A stretch of 64,000 nt of DNA from Oscillospiraceae bacterium. GTDB taxonomy: Bacteria; Bacillota; Clostridia; Oscillospirales; Ruminococcaceae. The stretch spans positions 1-64,000 of the forward strand of contig JAFUNP010000025.1 in NCBI GenBank assembly GCA_017473015.1, read 5' to 3'. Numbering within the stretch: position 1 is the first letter of the stretch; every line of letters begins with the position of its first letter. Shown here piece by piece: positions 25,206 to 34,450 of this stretch. The notes under the pieces are model-generated. The model was given only the letters and a program-made list of their open reading frames with translations, had not been told where the DNA came from and did no database searches. The translations under genes and the position numbers were made by a program.

Positions 25206-26552
25206 ATGAACTTTCTGAAAGGTTATACAAAGCAGGAAAAAAGCTGGATGATGTACGACTGGGCCAACAGCGCTGAAAGCGTAATCATCGTAACTATTCT
25301 GCCTATTTTTTACGATACAATCAGTGCCAACAGCACCGCCGCCATAAACCGCTGGGGCTACGGCACCAGCTTATCAATGCTGATATGCGCACTGCTGGCG
25401 CCGCTGCTGGGTGCGCTGGGCGATTTCAAGGGTATGAGAAAAAAACTGTTCGGCCGGTTTATGTCTGTGGGTATCATCGCCTGTGCACTGCTGGCTTTCA
25501 CTCCTCAGATGGATGTGACCACCGCTGCAGGCAGTGAGAAAACAGGCATGATTATTCTGGCGCTGTACATTATCTGCAGTATCGGCCACGCCGGCGCAAA
25601 TGTTTATTACGACAGCTTCCTCACAGATGTAACTACTGTGGACCGCATGGACAAAGTATCCACCATGGGCTACGGCATGGGTTATATCGGTGGCAGCTCC
25701 ATTCCGCTGATTATATTTCTTATACTGAACCTTATCGGTCTGCCTATGACCACCTGCCTGACAATCGCTTTTGCTCTGACAGCTGTGTGGTGGGCAGTGT
25801 TCTCCATACCGATGTTTAAAAATGTTCACCAGGTAAACGGCATTGAACCATATAAGGGTGCTGTAAAAGACGCAGTAAAAGGCCTGGGCGCCACTGCAAA
25901 GGAAATTTTCGCCAATAAACCCATGTTTATCTTCCTTGTGGCATACTTTTTCTACATAGACGGTGTAAACACCATTATCCACATGTCCACAATATACGGC
26001 TCATCACTGGGTATAGACTCCACACAGATGATGCTGGCACTGTTGCTTACCCAGGTTCTGGGACTGCCATTCGCCATGGTGTACATAAAAGCGGCTGAAA
26101 AGTTTGGCACTCGCACCATGATAGGCTTTGGTATCTGTATGTATATGTTTATCTGCGTATTCGGTTTCTTCCTGCGCAGTGCATGGCAATTCTGGATGCT
26201 GGCAGTGCTGATAGCCACCAGCCAGGGCGGCATACAGTCAATGAGCCGCAGTATGTACGGCAAACTGATACCTGACAAAAGCCGCAGCGGCGAATTTTTC
26301 GGTTTTTACGATATTTTCGGTAAATTCTCTGCAATTATGGGGCCTACACTGTTCGGCTGGAGCACAGCCTTTGCCCAGAACAGAATTATGGCTAAAATGG
26401 GCATCGACCACACTGCACCGGCCGAAGTGCTGGACGCAGTCAGCAGCCAGGCATCCCCGTGGGGTGTACTGAGCGTACTGATTATATTTATAATCGGCGC
26501 ACTGCTTTTCTTTTTCCTTTTCCCGAAAGCCGCAAAACAGGCTGAAAACTGA
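25206..26552 (+). CDS. MFS transporter, UMF1 (Atg22-like) family
   Basis: 448 residues, twelve predicted membrane segments. KSWMMYDWANSAESVII at the N-terminus is the UMF1 hallmark, and SQGGIQSMSRSMYGKLIPDKSRSGEFFGFYD is the conserved loop after the eighth helix or so. Bacterial members are poorly known; some export amino acids or act in stress. An AGGAGACGGAT site precedes ATG. Followed after 26 bases by the phospholipase-like gene, same strand. Confidence 0.88.
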   Translation: MNFLKGYTKQEKSWMMYDWANSAESVIIVTILPIFYDTISANSTAAINRWGYGTSLSMLICALLAPLLGALGDFKGMRKKLFGRFMSVGIIACALLAFTPQMDVTTAAGSEKTGMIILALYIICSIGHAGANVYYDSFLTDVTTVDRMDKVSTMGYGMGYIGGSSIPLIIFLILNLIGLPMTTCLTIAFALTAVWWAVFSIPMFKNVHQVNGIEPYKGAVKDAVKGLGATAKEIFANKPMFIFLVAYFFYIDGVNTIIHMSTIYGSSLGIDSTQMMLALLLTQVLGLPFAMVYIKAAEKFGTRTMIGFGICMYMFICVFGFFLRSAWQFWMLAVLIATSQGGIQSMSRSMYGKLIPDKSRSGEFFGFYDIFGKFSAIMGPTLFGWSTAFAQNRIMAKMGIDHTAPAEVLDAVSSQASPWGVLSVLIIFIIGALLFFFLFPKAAKQAEN

Positions 26553-26578
26553 TTATTTTTTCACTGAAGGTATAAACT

Positions 26579-27466
26579 ATGGCTGACAATTATACTCATC
26601 AATACAACGCCCACAACGCTATGAAGATAGCCGGGTACACACCCCGAAACCTGAATGCGTTTATTATCGGGGCAAACGGACCGGACCCGCTGTTCTGCTA
26701 TCAGATGTACAATCCCCTGAGAAAACACAATCTGTCTGACCTGGGACATCTGATGCACCAGGAAAAAACCGGGCTGTTTTTACAGAATCTGTTCCGCCTG
26801 GCACGGACCGATGCACAAAAGGATTATTGTCTGGGCTTTCTGTGCCATTACGCTCTGGACAGCACTATTCATCCTTATGTAAATTATCTGTCCCAGACAT
26901 ACGGCTCACCTTACAATATCCCATCCGGCCACGGCTATTTTGAAAGCGCACTGGACAGCCGGATAAGCATGAAAACTGAAGGCACTCCAACACCTGCGGT
27001 AAATAAGTATTTCCCGGAAACTGACAAACTGTATATGGACCAGATTGCCACACTGCTGAAACGCGCCGTAGATGCCACCTACCCTGACCACATATATCCA
27101 CGCAGTGAATATATCCAGGCTTTCAAGGATTTCAGAACAATCAAAAAACTGTTCTGTCCACCGACAAAGATAATGTTCCCTGTGATGCATATAGCTGAAA
27201 AAGTGCTGAAATTTTCCGAAGGCTTTATCCTCAGTCACATGCAGCCATGCACAAGAGAGCTGCCTGAAATCCCATTCTGGCAGAACACAGCCGCAGGACT
27301 GTACAGTGTAGAAACACTGGATGACATTCTGCTGCGCGCCGACTATCTGGCAGCGGAGAATATCAAAAACGGTCTGGAATATTTCAAAGGTATATCTACA
27401 GCCAGTGACCTGTTGGAATGCATAGGAAACAAAAGCTACGACACCGGTCTGACAATTGATAAATAA
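26579..27466 (+). CDS. Zinc-dependent phospholipase C family protein
   Basis: 295 residues. N-terminal half resembles the zinc-dependent PLC fold used in many Clostridia: THQYNAHNAMK, IIGANGPDPLFCY, HLMHQEKTGLFLQNLF, FLCHYALDSTIHPYVNYL with the His and Asp ligands, and HGYFESALDSRI. No signal peptide, so it is cytoplasmic and probably not a secreted toxin; the substrate is unknown. Last gene before the phage-type island, from which it is parted by a bidirectional terminator. Confidence 0.85.
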   Translation: MADNYTHQYNAHNAMKIAGYTPRNLNAFIIGANGPDPLFCYQMYNPLRKHNLSDLGHLMHQEKTGLFLQNLFRLARTDAQKDYCLGFLCHYALDSTIHPYVNYLSQTYGSPYNIPSGHGYFESALDSRISMKTEGTPTPAVNKYFPETDKLYMDQIATLLKRAVDATYPDHIYPRSEYIQAFKDFRTIKKLFCPPTKIMFPVMHIAEKVLKFSEGFILSHMQPCTRELPEIPFWQNTAAGLYSVETLDDILLRADYLAAENIKNGLEYFKGISTASDLLECIGNKSYDTGLTIDK

Positions 27467-27485
27467 AATATGTATTTATAACAAC

Positions 27486-27513
27486 AAAAAGGACACCCGG
27501 GGTGTCCTTTTTT
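27486..27513. terminator. Bidirectional terminator at the left edge of the phage-type island
   Basis: AAAAAGGACACCC-GG-GGTGTCCTTTTTT: serves both the phospholipase-like gene and the convergent portal gene. Confidence 0.88.
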
Positions 27514-27519
27514 GATGTG

Positions 27520-28977
27520 TTATTTTACCTGTTCCAGCTTTTTCAGAATCTGCTGTTTATTTTTAAGCTGAGTTGACGGAATAGCCTGTACATAATCGTA
27601 GGCATCTGTAAGAATCTGTTTTGTGTACAGATTTTCCAGTGTCTGCATCTGTATACCCTCGCTCCACGGTGATGAGTCCTCTGTTGTCACAGTTATGGAT
27701 ATCTGAGAGGCATCCAGCTGTGAAAAATCAAATTTTTCCATGGAGTAAATACCATTGCCGTCTGCTTTTTCAATATATCTCGAACCATATACAGAAATCA
27801 TAATATCCAGCATAATTTTCACACAGCTGTTCAGAAAAGACGTATATGCCTGCTTCTGATTTTCCAGCGGGATGGTAGCAGAGCGCTGTACCGCCAGAAT
27901 GGCAGAGGTATTTTCCGGGTTTACATTACCCAGAGAAGTATCATTGGCCCCCATAAACTCTTTTGTATAGGCCACTGTTTTTTCCACCAGGTCCATCAGC
28001 TGGGCTGACATGTCGTTAGCTTTGAAAGAGGTGGCGACAGCGTCATGAGGATTGCCAATCACGCCTATTGCTGCACCTACCTTATTTGTCCATTTGTCCA
28101 GCTTGGTTTTGTCAAAAAACACCTTTGGAAAAGCCATGGTTTTCTGATGCAGCAGCGCCATAGCCCACAGCTTGTTTACAGCAATCTGGTTGGGAATAAG
28201 GTTTTCCACCACACCCACACCGTGATAGGAGTTTTTATCTGTATCCCATGTAAACTTCGCCACCGGATACAGGCTGTATCCCAGGCACATGGGCGGTGTC
28301 ACCACCTGGTCTTTAGTCACCTGTGTGTACCACACTTTGCCGTCCTGTCTGTACATTTTGGTAATCAGCGTAACCATAGGTACGCTCTCTATGCTGTTCA
28401 TATAGCTTTCATCTGCTTTTATTTTTTCTGAAGCCTGTCCGTTTTCCTTTGCCATATTCTGTACAGTTTCCAGATATTCGCGCTTTTCTATAATAATAAA
28501 CGGCTGTGACTGAATATCATCTGAATAAGGATTGGCAAACAGCACATTTGTGGATTTCAGTGTCTGACATCTGATAGTACCGGCATCGTAATACCAGTAC
28601 AGATAACCGTCACCGATAACCACACCATCCAGCACAGCAGCATAAGACCGATTTTCCAGCTGTGAATTTTCCACGGCCTGCTGCAACCGTATATTTATCA
28701 TATCAGCCTTTGCCACATTTTCCGGTGTATGGATATATGGAGAAACATATACCCCTATATCACCGCTGGCAACCATAGCCGTCAGAAAAGAACACACCCT
28801 GCGGATAAAATTCAGCACCGGCTTGTCCAGGTCGGGTGCATATACACCCTGCCACTGCCTGCCTATGTAAAAATTCTCGTGCATTGTGGTTTTGTCATAA
28901 TAATCCTGCAGCACATTGTAGTTTACACCCTTTCTGTATTCAGTCATTACTGTTGATACATCTGTTTCAATCTTCAT
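27520..28977 (-). CDS. Phage portal protein, P22-like (podovirus type)
   Basis: 485 residues. The portal forms the dodecameric channel through which DNA enters and leaves the head. The N-terminus (QDYYDKTTMHENFYIGRQW, then KPVLNFIRRVCSFL), the middle (VVIGDGYLYWYYDAGTIRCQ) and LIPNQIAVNKLWAMALL followed by GANDTSLGNVNPENTSAILAV fit podovirus-type portals. The C-terminus is Lys/Gln-rich. It is the last gene of the operon, unlike in canonical phages, where portal comes first. The ATG at 28977 is preferred (GGAAGGGGG upstream) to one at 29007, and overlaps the preceding gene by 11 bases. Confidence 0.82.
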   Translation of the reverse strand: MKIETDVSTVMTEYRKGVNYNVLQDYYDKTTMHENFYIGRQWQGVYAPDLDKPVLNFIRRVCSFLTAMVASGDIGVYVSPYIHTPENVAKADMINIRLQQAVENSQLENRSYAAVLDGVVIGDGYLYWYYDAGTIRCQTLKSTNVLFANPYSDDIQSQPFIIIEKREYLETVQNMAKENGQASEKIKADESYMNSIESVPMVTLITKMYRQDGKVWYTQVTKDQVVTPPMCLGYSLYPVAKFTWDTDKNSYHGVGVVENLIPNQIAVNKLWAMALLHQKTMAFPKVFFDKTKLDKWTNKVGAAIGVIGNPHDAVATSFKANDMSAQLMDLVEKTVAYTKEFMGANDTSLGNVNPENTSAILAVQRSATIPLENQKQAYTSFLNSCVKIMLDIMISVYGSRYIEKADGNGIYSMEKFDFSQLDASQISITVTTEDSSPWSEGIQMQTLENLYTKQILTDAYDYVQAIPSTQLKNKQQILKKLEQVK

Positions 28978-29155
28978 CTCTTCTCTGCCCCCTTCCGCTG
29001 CCGTCATAGTTCATAATATTCTGCCACTGCACATTGTCATTATTTTTTTCAGAGTGCAGTCTGCCGGCAATAAAGCAGCTTTTCCACTTGTAATACTGTG
29101 TGGTAAAAAATGTAAGCGCAATGCCCAGAACCAGCCCTGTTATAAATTCGCTCAT
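28967..29155 (-). CDS. Small single-span membrane protein of the phage island
   Basis: 62 residues. One membrane segment at the N-terminus (FITGLVLGIALTFFTTQYY), then a polar tail. Starts on the last base of the holin stop codon and ends inside the portal gene. Position next to the holin suggests a lysis accessory; no family recognised. Confidence 0.55.
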   Translation of the reverse strand: MSEFITGLVLGIALTFFTTQYYKWKSCFIAGRLHSEKNNDNVQWQNIMNYDGSGRGQRRDED

Positions 29156-29451
29156 CAGCCTGCCCCGCTTCCTTTCAGCAATTTTTCATATCCGGTCCAG
29201 GCCGCCAGCCATATAACACTGCCCTGAGTGATACCAGCAAAGATGCAGCCTGCCAGTGCCCGGCTGTCTGTAATAAGATTTGTCCCTGTCAGATGCAGCA
29301 TCACCACACCGCAGGAACACAGCAGCAGAATAAAAGGTATAAACCTGTTTTCTATACTGCTCTTTTTCACCGCCATACCTATACCCCACAGCATAGGTAC
29401 AACTATCAGCAACTGAGGGTCAATATATTCCCTGATTACTTCAATATCCAT
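29155..29451 (-). CDS. Putative phage holin (Hol44-like)
   Basis: 98 residues with three hydrophobic segments (LLIVVPMLWGIGMAV; FIPFILLLCSCGVVMLHL; AGCIFAGITQGSVIWLAAW) and a positively charged C-terminus. The start VIREYIDPQLLIVVP resembles holins of Clostridium phages of the Hol44 group. Holins make the pores that let the endolysin reach the wall. ATG at 29451 has AAGGAG eight bases upstream. Confidence 0.75.
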   Translation of the reverse strand: MDIEVIREYIDPQLLIVVPMLWGIGMAVKKSSIENRFIPFILLLCSCGVVMLHLTGTNLITDSRALAGCIFAGITQGSVIWLAAWTGYEKLLKGSGAG

Positions 29452-29465
29452 ATATCTCACTCCTT

Positions 29466-29729
29466 TTACATTATATGTGCGGTCATCGCAGCCTCTATTT
29501 TGCTCACTCTGGCAGCCAGGCTGTAATGCCTTTCATCCTGTTTTTCCTGTTTATGTTTTATGTCGTCAATGCCTGCTTTCACATAGCCTATTTCCGATAT
29601 TATGGTGGCTGTTTCACGGGAGGCACGGGCTATATCAGCATCAGATGTTCTTTTTGCTCCATACATCCCTGTGAACATACCCACCAGTGCAGAAACCATG
29701 CTTATCAGCAGCGTAATTTCTATTTGCAT
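29466..29729 (-). CDS. XhlA-like lysis-associated protein
   Basis: 87 residues. An N-terminal membrane segment (ITLLISMVSALVGMFTGMYG) followed by a heptad helix (IISEIGYVKAGIDDIKHKQEKQ). This layout, at this place in the lysis cassette, is that of XhlA/haemolysin-type proteins of Gram-positive phages, though here the membrane segment is at the front. GGGAGGAAAT precedes the ATG. Confidence 0.6.
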   Translation of the reverse strand: MQIEITLLISMVSALVGMFTGMYGAKRTSDADIARASRETATIISEIGYVKAGIDDIKHKQEKQDERHYSLAARVSKIEAAMTAHIM

Positions 29730-29941
29730 ATTTCCTCCCCTGTTTCCTGTGGGTCCGTTTTTTCCAGCCAGTAGTCTATACTCCGTTTTACACGGGCATA
29801 TTTTTTTACCGCCTGCCGGTATGTCATACCGCGGTTTTTATTGTATCTGTTCTGTATCACCTGCATAGCTATGTATCGGGCTATATTATCATTATATTTA
29901 TAATTTCCCCTGTCCATAACCGGTTTACAGCTTATCTGCAA
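29720..29941 (-). CDS. Small hypothetical protein of the lysis cassette
   Basis: Up to 73 residues, starting at TTG 29941 or more probably at ATG 29917 (65 residues). Basic, helical, with RYIAMQVIQNRYNKNRGMTY and RVKRSIDYWLEKT. No family recognised. It lies between the endolysin and XhlA-like genes and overlaps both; the overlap at both ends supports it being a real translated gene. Confidence 0.5.
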   Translation of the reverse strand: MQISCKPVMDRGNYKYNDNIARYIAMQVIQNRYNKNRGMTYRQAVKKYARVKRSIDYWLEKTDPQETGEEICK

Positions 29942-30602
29942 TATCTTTTATCCGTTTCAGACTGTTTTCCAGCAGGGTATTTCTCTCCCTGAGCTGTGTG
30001 TTTTCGCTTCTGAGGCCGTCTATGGTTACATCACGGTTGTCCTCTTTCATCCAGTGGTAACCGCCGTCATTCATCACAATCACATCACTGCCCAGAATGA
30101 ATATTTCGTCCGGCTTCAGCTGTTTGTTGATTTTCCACACATAGGCACCGGTACGGTCTTTGACAGCAGTTTTCTGCCAGCCTGTAGGATAGAAAGGAGC
30201 CTGCCCCACCTCCAGATGAATGTGGTTGCCTATGGCACCTGCACTGCCCTCACGGTAAAACTTTTCACCCTGGCGGAATACTTTTCCCACTGCTATGCCC
30301 AAAGCTTTCAGGTCCTCGTCATCTATATGCAGCAGCATAAAAACCAGCTTTCTCGCCTGCCCGTCTGCACACAGCACATTTTCCAGCGTTTCAAACCACA
30401 CTGCGTTATATTTTCCATATATACGCTTTACCTGTATGTCACATGGGGCATAGGCCCAGTCTTTTTCCATATCCCTGCCGCCCAGGTCCAGCGCCCAGCT
30501 GCCGGTATGTGAATAACTGGTATAGTCCACATTACCGCCCTCATAGCGACCGTAGCCCTGGGTCACTCGCATATACTCCATAAAAAATTTACACTTCTGC
30601 AT
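29925..30602 (-). CDS. M23-type peptidase, putative phage endolysin
   Basis: 225 residues. An M23 (LytM-like) metal site is suggested by SHTGSWALDLGG (His32, Asp39) and GNHIHLEVG (His127, His129) with an intermediate His92; the spacing is that of the family. Residues 195-225 form a heptad helix that may serve for assembly. It has no signal peptide and lies with a holin, so it is a lysis enzyme that cuts peptidoglycan cross-bridges. Overlaps the XkdX-like gene by 14 bases. Confidence 0.78.
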   Translation of the reverse strand: MQKCKFFMEYMRVTQGYGRYEGGNVDYTSYSHTGSWALDLGGRDMEKDWAYAPCDIQVKRIYGKYNAVWFETLENVLCADGQARKLVFMLLHIDDEDLKALGIAVGKVFRQGEKFYREGSAGAIGNHIHLEVGQAPFYPTGWQKTAVKDRTGAYVWKINKQLKPDEIFILGSDVIVMNDGGYHWMKEDNRDVTIDGLRSENTQLRERNTLLENSLKRIKDIADKL

Positions 30603-30726
30603 CGGTACCTCCTTTCATGATTTCGTCCATCTGGTCCCGGGTAATCACGCCCTTTGCCACGGCGTGCTGCACCTGCTGGTCCTGCCAGTAGCCCTTGTCA
30701 TAAAAATATTTTATTTTTTCGTACAT
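30589..30726 (-). CDS. XkdX family phage protein
   Basis: 45 residues: MYEKIKYFYDKGYW then QVQHAVAKGVITRDQMDEIM, the compact pattern of XkdX, a tiny protein coded after tail-fibre genes in many Firmicutes phages. Overlaps the endolysin start by 14 bases in another frame. Too short to stand out on its own; supported by motif and location. AGGTGTGATAT precedes the ATG. Confidence 0.75.
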   Translation of the reverse strand: MYEKIKYFYDKGYWQDQQVQHAVAKGVITRDQMDEIMKGGTDAEV

Positions 30727-30727
30727 A

Positions 30728-30943
30728 TCACACCTCCAGCAAAGTATCGGTCATCATGGCGGTATAAGTAGCCTGGGCATCTGTGGTTTCTGCACGGCTG
30801 TTTGCCCGGGCAGCCAGCAATGCATTTGCATCTTCCAGAGCTGCAATCCTGTCTACCGCCTGTGCCATATCCCGGCGCAGCTGTGCCACTTCTTTCAGAA
30901 TCATATCAGTTTTTGTTATATTATTTACCCCATATCTTTCCAC
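30728..30943 (-). CDS. Small coiled-coil protein of the tail region
   Basis: 71 residues if it starts at GTG 30943; start not secure (an ATG lies at 30904, and neither has a good ribosome site). A single amphipathic helix, ILKEVAQLRRDMAQAVDRIAALEDANALLAARA, typical of small tail-fibre or chaperone proteins. Overlaps the end of the 401-residue gene by 23 bases. Confidence 0.5.
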   Translation of the reverse strand: MERYGVNNITKTDMILKEVAQLRRDMAQAVDRIAALEDANALLAARANSRAETTDAQATYTAMMTDTLLEV

Positions 30944-32126
30944 CTTTAAGGTAATTGTAGTTGTTTACAGCATCACCTATGGTATAAATACGCACCGCCT
31001 TGCATCTGCAGGTGTGAGGTTGCATTATAATATCCTGGTGCACTGATGGCAGCAGCGCGCTGACATTATCCACCCAGTCTGTGAGATATTCCATGCTGTC
31101 ATCCTCCAGAATGGCCGCAACCCTGTACTGCTGTGTGCCGTAAGAAGCCATATTCACCTTGTACACCCATACAGAGCTGCCTGATGTAAATTCATACTGT
31201 ACATAGGCATCATCAACATTACCCAAATAGGCTGACGGTGTGGTTTCGGTGAGGGTAGGTGGATACTGAAAAGCAACATAACTGTTATAGTCATAGCCGT
31301 TGTGTGTAACTGTACCGTAAGGGGAAGTTGCGCTCTGCATAGATGGAGAAACCACCGGCAATGAGGCATCCAGGGCAGCTATAAATGTGCTGTCAGCCAG
31401 CATAGTGGTCTGAATTTCTGTTGACCTGATAAAATAGGCCATCGCATTGGCGCTGTTTACCAGAGAACCCAGAGTTTCGCTGTCCGCCAGTATTTCCTCC
31501 GCAGTGGTATAGCCTGTAGTCAGACCAGCGCATTTCTGCCAGGTTGTCAGTTGATTTGCAGGTGCTGTTTCACCGTCCGGAATGCCTGCACCTCCGGTTT
31601 TAAAAAAACAGTTCCACACATTGCTCACTGTTGCCCAGCTCAGAACACCTGTGACAACTGTTCCTTTTTCAAAAATCACATCATCTTCTATCCTTTCGGC
31701 CAGCTGATTCCAGCATCTGCATTCCACGCCGTTTACTGCCATGGTGTCCCCCCGTTCCCATGCGGCAGTGGATGTGAATTTTATATTATTACCCGTGCCG
31801 GTCAGGTTGTGTACAGTACCTGTTTTGCTGTGCGTATAAGTGCTGATGCCGTTATCGGCCTGCCGTGCGCGGTCTATCACGCCGTCGCCGTCAGTGTCGT
31901 ACACTGCTGCAGTCATATCGCCGCTGCCTGCGGAAAACACCGCATCAGCCAGGTCCTGTTTTGACACAGTTTCGTCCACATTGGCGTTAAAAAATGGTAT
32001 AACCACACTGCGCACCACTTCTTCCACCTTTTCCTGCATTTCTCTGGCAGACAGATTCGGTGTATCGGCCATACCTATTACACCTTTGCCTGCCAGGTCA
32101 CTGTCTGTTATTTTTTTAAGAGCCAT
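30921..32126 (-). CDS. Phage tail/receptor-binding protein candidate
   Basis: 401 residues. N-terminal helix (ITDSDLAGKGVIGMADTPNLSA then EMQEKVEEVVRSVVIPFFN), then a DTDGDGVIDRA loop, a calcium-type motif frequent in tail-fibre and baseplate proteins of Clostridium phages, and a Ser/Thr/Gly/Tyr-rich beta part. It follows the 619-residue tail gene and precedes the small tail genes. The role (host binding or tail tip) is inferred from composition and place. Confidence 0.65.
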   Translation of the reverse strand: MALKKITDSDLAGKGVIGMADTPNLSAREMQEKVEEVVRSVVIPFFNANVDETVSKQDLADAVFSAGSGDMTAAVYDTDGDGVIDRARQADNGISTYTHSKTGTVHNLTGTGNNIKFTSTAAWERGDTMAVNGVECRCWNQLAERIEDDVIFEKGTVVTGVLSWATVSNVWNCFFKTGGAGIPDGETAPANQLTTWQKCAGLTTGYTTAEEILADSETLGSLVNSANAMAYFIRSTEIQTTMLADSTFIAALDASLPVVSPSMQSATSPYGTVTHNGYDYNSYVAFQYPPTLTETTPSAYLGNVDDAYVQYEFTSGSSVWVYKVNMASYGTQQYRVAAILEDDSMEYLTDWVDNVSALLPSVHQDIIMQPHTCRCKAVRIYTIGDAVNNYNYLKGGKIWGK

Positions 32127-32135
32127 TTTTCCTCC

Positions 32136-33995
32136 TTATCTGTAATACGAGCCTGTGGTGTATTCAAAACCTGCTTCATACAGCCCAAAAGGCTCATTTA
32201 CCGTATTGTTTTCCAGACGGATAGCTGTTTTGTCCACATTTTTCAGCCTTATGCCTCTGGAAATTATTTTTGGTGTTTTATCTGTTGACCAGGTGAATTT
32301 TGACCAGCAGATTTCTGACCATTTGAAATATCTGGCGGTGGTATCATCCACAAACAGTCCGTGCCACACCCCTTTTATCTGGGCCAGCACATTCACACTG
32401 GTTCTCACCGCAGTGGCACATGTAACCCACAGGCGGTGTACCGTTTTGTTTCTCACCTGATTGTCCCCGTCAAATTCGCCGCTCTGCCACACTGCATGTA
32501 TGGCCCGGCCGGCATCATTGAAACTGGCTGGCGAATTGTAATCAGTGTAAAATCTGCCGATTTTACCACCTGTAGTAGCAAAGCACAGTCTGCCCTCCTG
32601 TACAAAAAGCAGACGGATGTCCTCCGGTATCTGCCAGTGGAAACACTCATACTGATAACGGGAATATTCCTTGTCTTCCTCGTGACTTTTCTGCAAGGTG
32701 TCCAGCAGAAAAATATCACTGCCGCTGGCCAGAACATAAAAATCGCCATAGGCCACCGCTGTACAGCCTGTATATATCTTATCCTTCAACACAGGGTTTA
32801 TATAAAAACTGCGCAACTGGGTAAAATGCCTGTCCTCTGCTTCTTTTTCAGTGATAGCATATACACCCTCCCCGGTGAGAAACAGAGCGTCACCGGCCAT
32901 ATTTACAAAGGAATTCCGGCTTACTGCGCTGGGACCCTCCAGCGCATTCACCACAGGATATGAGTAAAAATTCTCATCTCCGCCGGAGCAGCTGCGCACC
33001 AGTATGTTCAGGTTTCGCTCCCCGTTTCTGCGGTGGACAAACAGCTTGTCTCCTTTCACACTATAGCCTGTAACCGGGCTGTTTGTGCTGCCGGCCAGGT
33101 CGGTGTTTTCCCGTCCGAAAAAGGCCGGATTTTCTCCCTGTGAAAACCATTCCCTGCCAGGGTGGTCAGGATTGCCCGAAATAAACAGTGTATCTGGCTT
33201 ACCACCTGGACCAAACATGGCCATAACCGTACATTTGTCCAGAACAGTGCTGTCATTGCCATCGTCCTTTTCATATACGATAAATACATTGCTTTCCTCC
33301 GGATTTCTGGGCGCTGGCGGTGCTGTAGCAAAGGTGACCGTTCCTCTGGCTGAGTCAACAGTGATACCACTGCCATCTGTGTATTCTACGGCACTTCCGT
33401 CGTCGGCATAAACCACAGCCGTTACGCTGCCTATGGTGATTTCTGTCCGGCTAAGCATATACAGTACCGACACCCCATCAGCAATAAAGCCTTCACAGCG
33501 GCGCTGTGTAAGTATATTCACCTGTTCATACTTTTCACCGCCCCCAACAGGCTTTTTATTGATGTAGATGGTTGGTATATAAGCGCCTTCTGCTATACCT
33601 TTTACATTTTCACCGTCAAAGGTCACAAAACGCTTGCCGTCCAGTATATACAGCTTGTCGGCTATCTGTACGCTGCGACTGAAATTGTCAGCGGCATCGG
33701 AATAAATGCTGACACCGTCTATATAAAAATTCTCTCCGCAGTGAACAAGGCATATCTCCTCATCTCCCTTTCGCAGAAAATGCACACCGTTTATATTTCC
33801 CATCCACACACGGCTATCCAGCCGGTAGCCGGTACGCTTGTGAATTTTCCCCACTTCACTGCGCACCATATTCATGCCGTCCACACATCTCTGCGGTGAC
33901 ACATTGGCAGGTGCATGGGCATAGTCCACGCCTTTGAAATCAGTCCATCTGTATACCTGTCTTTTTTCTTTTTTGCCCTGTTCCTGCTTTATCAT
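32136..33995 (-). CDS. Phage tail tube/stabilisation-like protein
   Basis: 619 residues, predicted mostly beta, with repeated strand-turn units (ADKLYILDGKRFVTFDGENV; GDALFLTGEGVYAITEKEAEDR; YGDFYVLASGSDIFLLDTL) suggesting a propeller. Resembles podovirus tail proteins that extend the portal (P22 gp10 or T7 gp12 kind) in size and order. ATG overlaps the stop of the adaptor gene by four bases with GGAGG just upstream. Family identity is moderate; the beta-propeller is an inference. Confidence 0.6.
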   Translation of the reverse strand: MIKQEQGKKEKRQVYRWTDFKGVDYAHAPANVSPQRCVDGMNMVRSEVGKIHKRTGYRLDSRVWMGNINGVHFLRKGDEEICLVHCGENFYIDGVSIYSDAADNFSRSVQIADKLYILDGKRFVTFDGENVKGIAEGAYIPTIYINKKPVGGGEKYEQVNILTQRRCEGFIADGVSVLYMLSRTEITIGSVTAVVYADDGSAVEYTDGSGITVDSARGTVTFATAPPAPRNPEESNVFIVYEKDDGNDSTVLDKCTVMAMFGPGGKPDTLFISGNPDHPGREWFSQGENPAFFGRENTDLAGSTNSPVTGYSVKGDKLFVHRRNGERNLNILVRSCSGGDENFYSYPVVNALEGPSAVSRNSFVNMAGDALFLTGEGVYAITEKEAEDRHFTQLRSFYINPVLKDKIYTGCTAVAYGDFYVLASGSDIFLLDTLQKSHEEDKEYSRYQYECFHWQIPEDIRLLFVQEGRLCFATTGGKIGRFYTDYNSPASFNDAGRAIHAVWQSGEFDGDNQVRNKTVHRLWVTCATAVRTSVNVLAQIKGVWHGLFVDDTTARYFKWSEICWSKFTWSTDKTPKIISRGIRLKNVDKTAIRLENNTVNEPFGLYEAGFEYTTGSYYR

Positions 33996-34372
33996 AATTC
34001 ACCTCCGTAGCAGTCTGAAATGCTTTCCTCCCTCATTCCTGCCGCTGTCTGCAGCGAATCGATGAATCTGTTGCGGAAATGGGCGGACAGGTAATCGTTT
34101 TCCCTGTCGCTGTGCAGAAAAGCCGCCACTCCCAGAGGCAGGCAGACACGGCATATCTCCTGGTCCATATCCACCGTGTCTGACAGGGATGTGACCATAT
34201 GCATCAGTGCAATCTGTGGCACATTCTGTTTTTCCCTGATTGCATTTTCCGCTTTTGTGGCTTCTGCCATAGTCACATTCAGCCATATAAGCGGCAGTCT
34301 TTTATCGGGAAAGTCATCCAGCCTTTCCCCCGCCATACCAAAAGCAATATCCAGTATTTCGTAAACTGTCAT
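33992..34372 (-). CDS. Head-tail adaptor-like protein
   Basis: 126 residues, all helical: TVYEILDIAFGMAGERLDDFP, an Ala/Glu-rich middle, and AAFLHSDRENDYLSAHFRNRFIDSL. Small helical proteins between capsid and tail genes are usually adaptors that bind the portal; that is the basis of the call. It follows a stem-loop after the capsid gene. Confidence 0.6.
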   Translation of the reverse strand: MTVYEILDIAFGMAGERLDDFPDKRLPLIWLNVTMAEATKAENAIREKQNVPQIALMHMVTSLSDTVDMDQEICRVCLPLGVAAFLHSDRENDYLSAHFRNRFIDSLQTAAGMREESISDCYGGEL

Positions 34373-34393
34373 AATACTCCTTTCTCCGGAATA

Positions 34394-34424
34394 AAGGCGG
34401 CAGGAAAGACCTGCCGCCCTTTCC
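34394..34424 (-). terminator. Stem-loop after the capsid gene, likely partial terminator
   Basis: GGGCGGCAGG-TCTTT-CCTGCCGCC with a weak T tail (TTTATT) on the minus strand. It would raise capsid message over downstream genes, as in many phages. Confidence 0.6.
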
Positions 34425-34450
34425 GGGATTTGTGGTTATTTCAGATTTTA

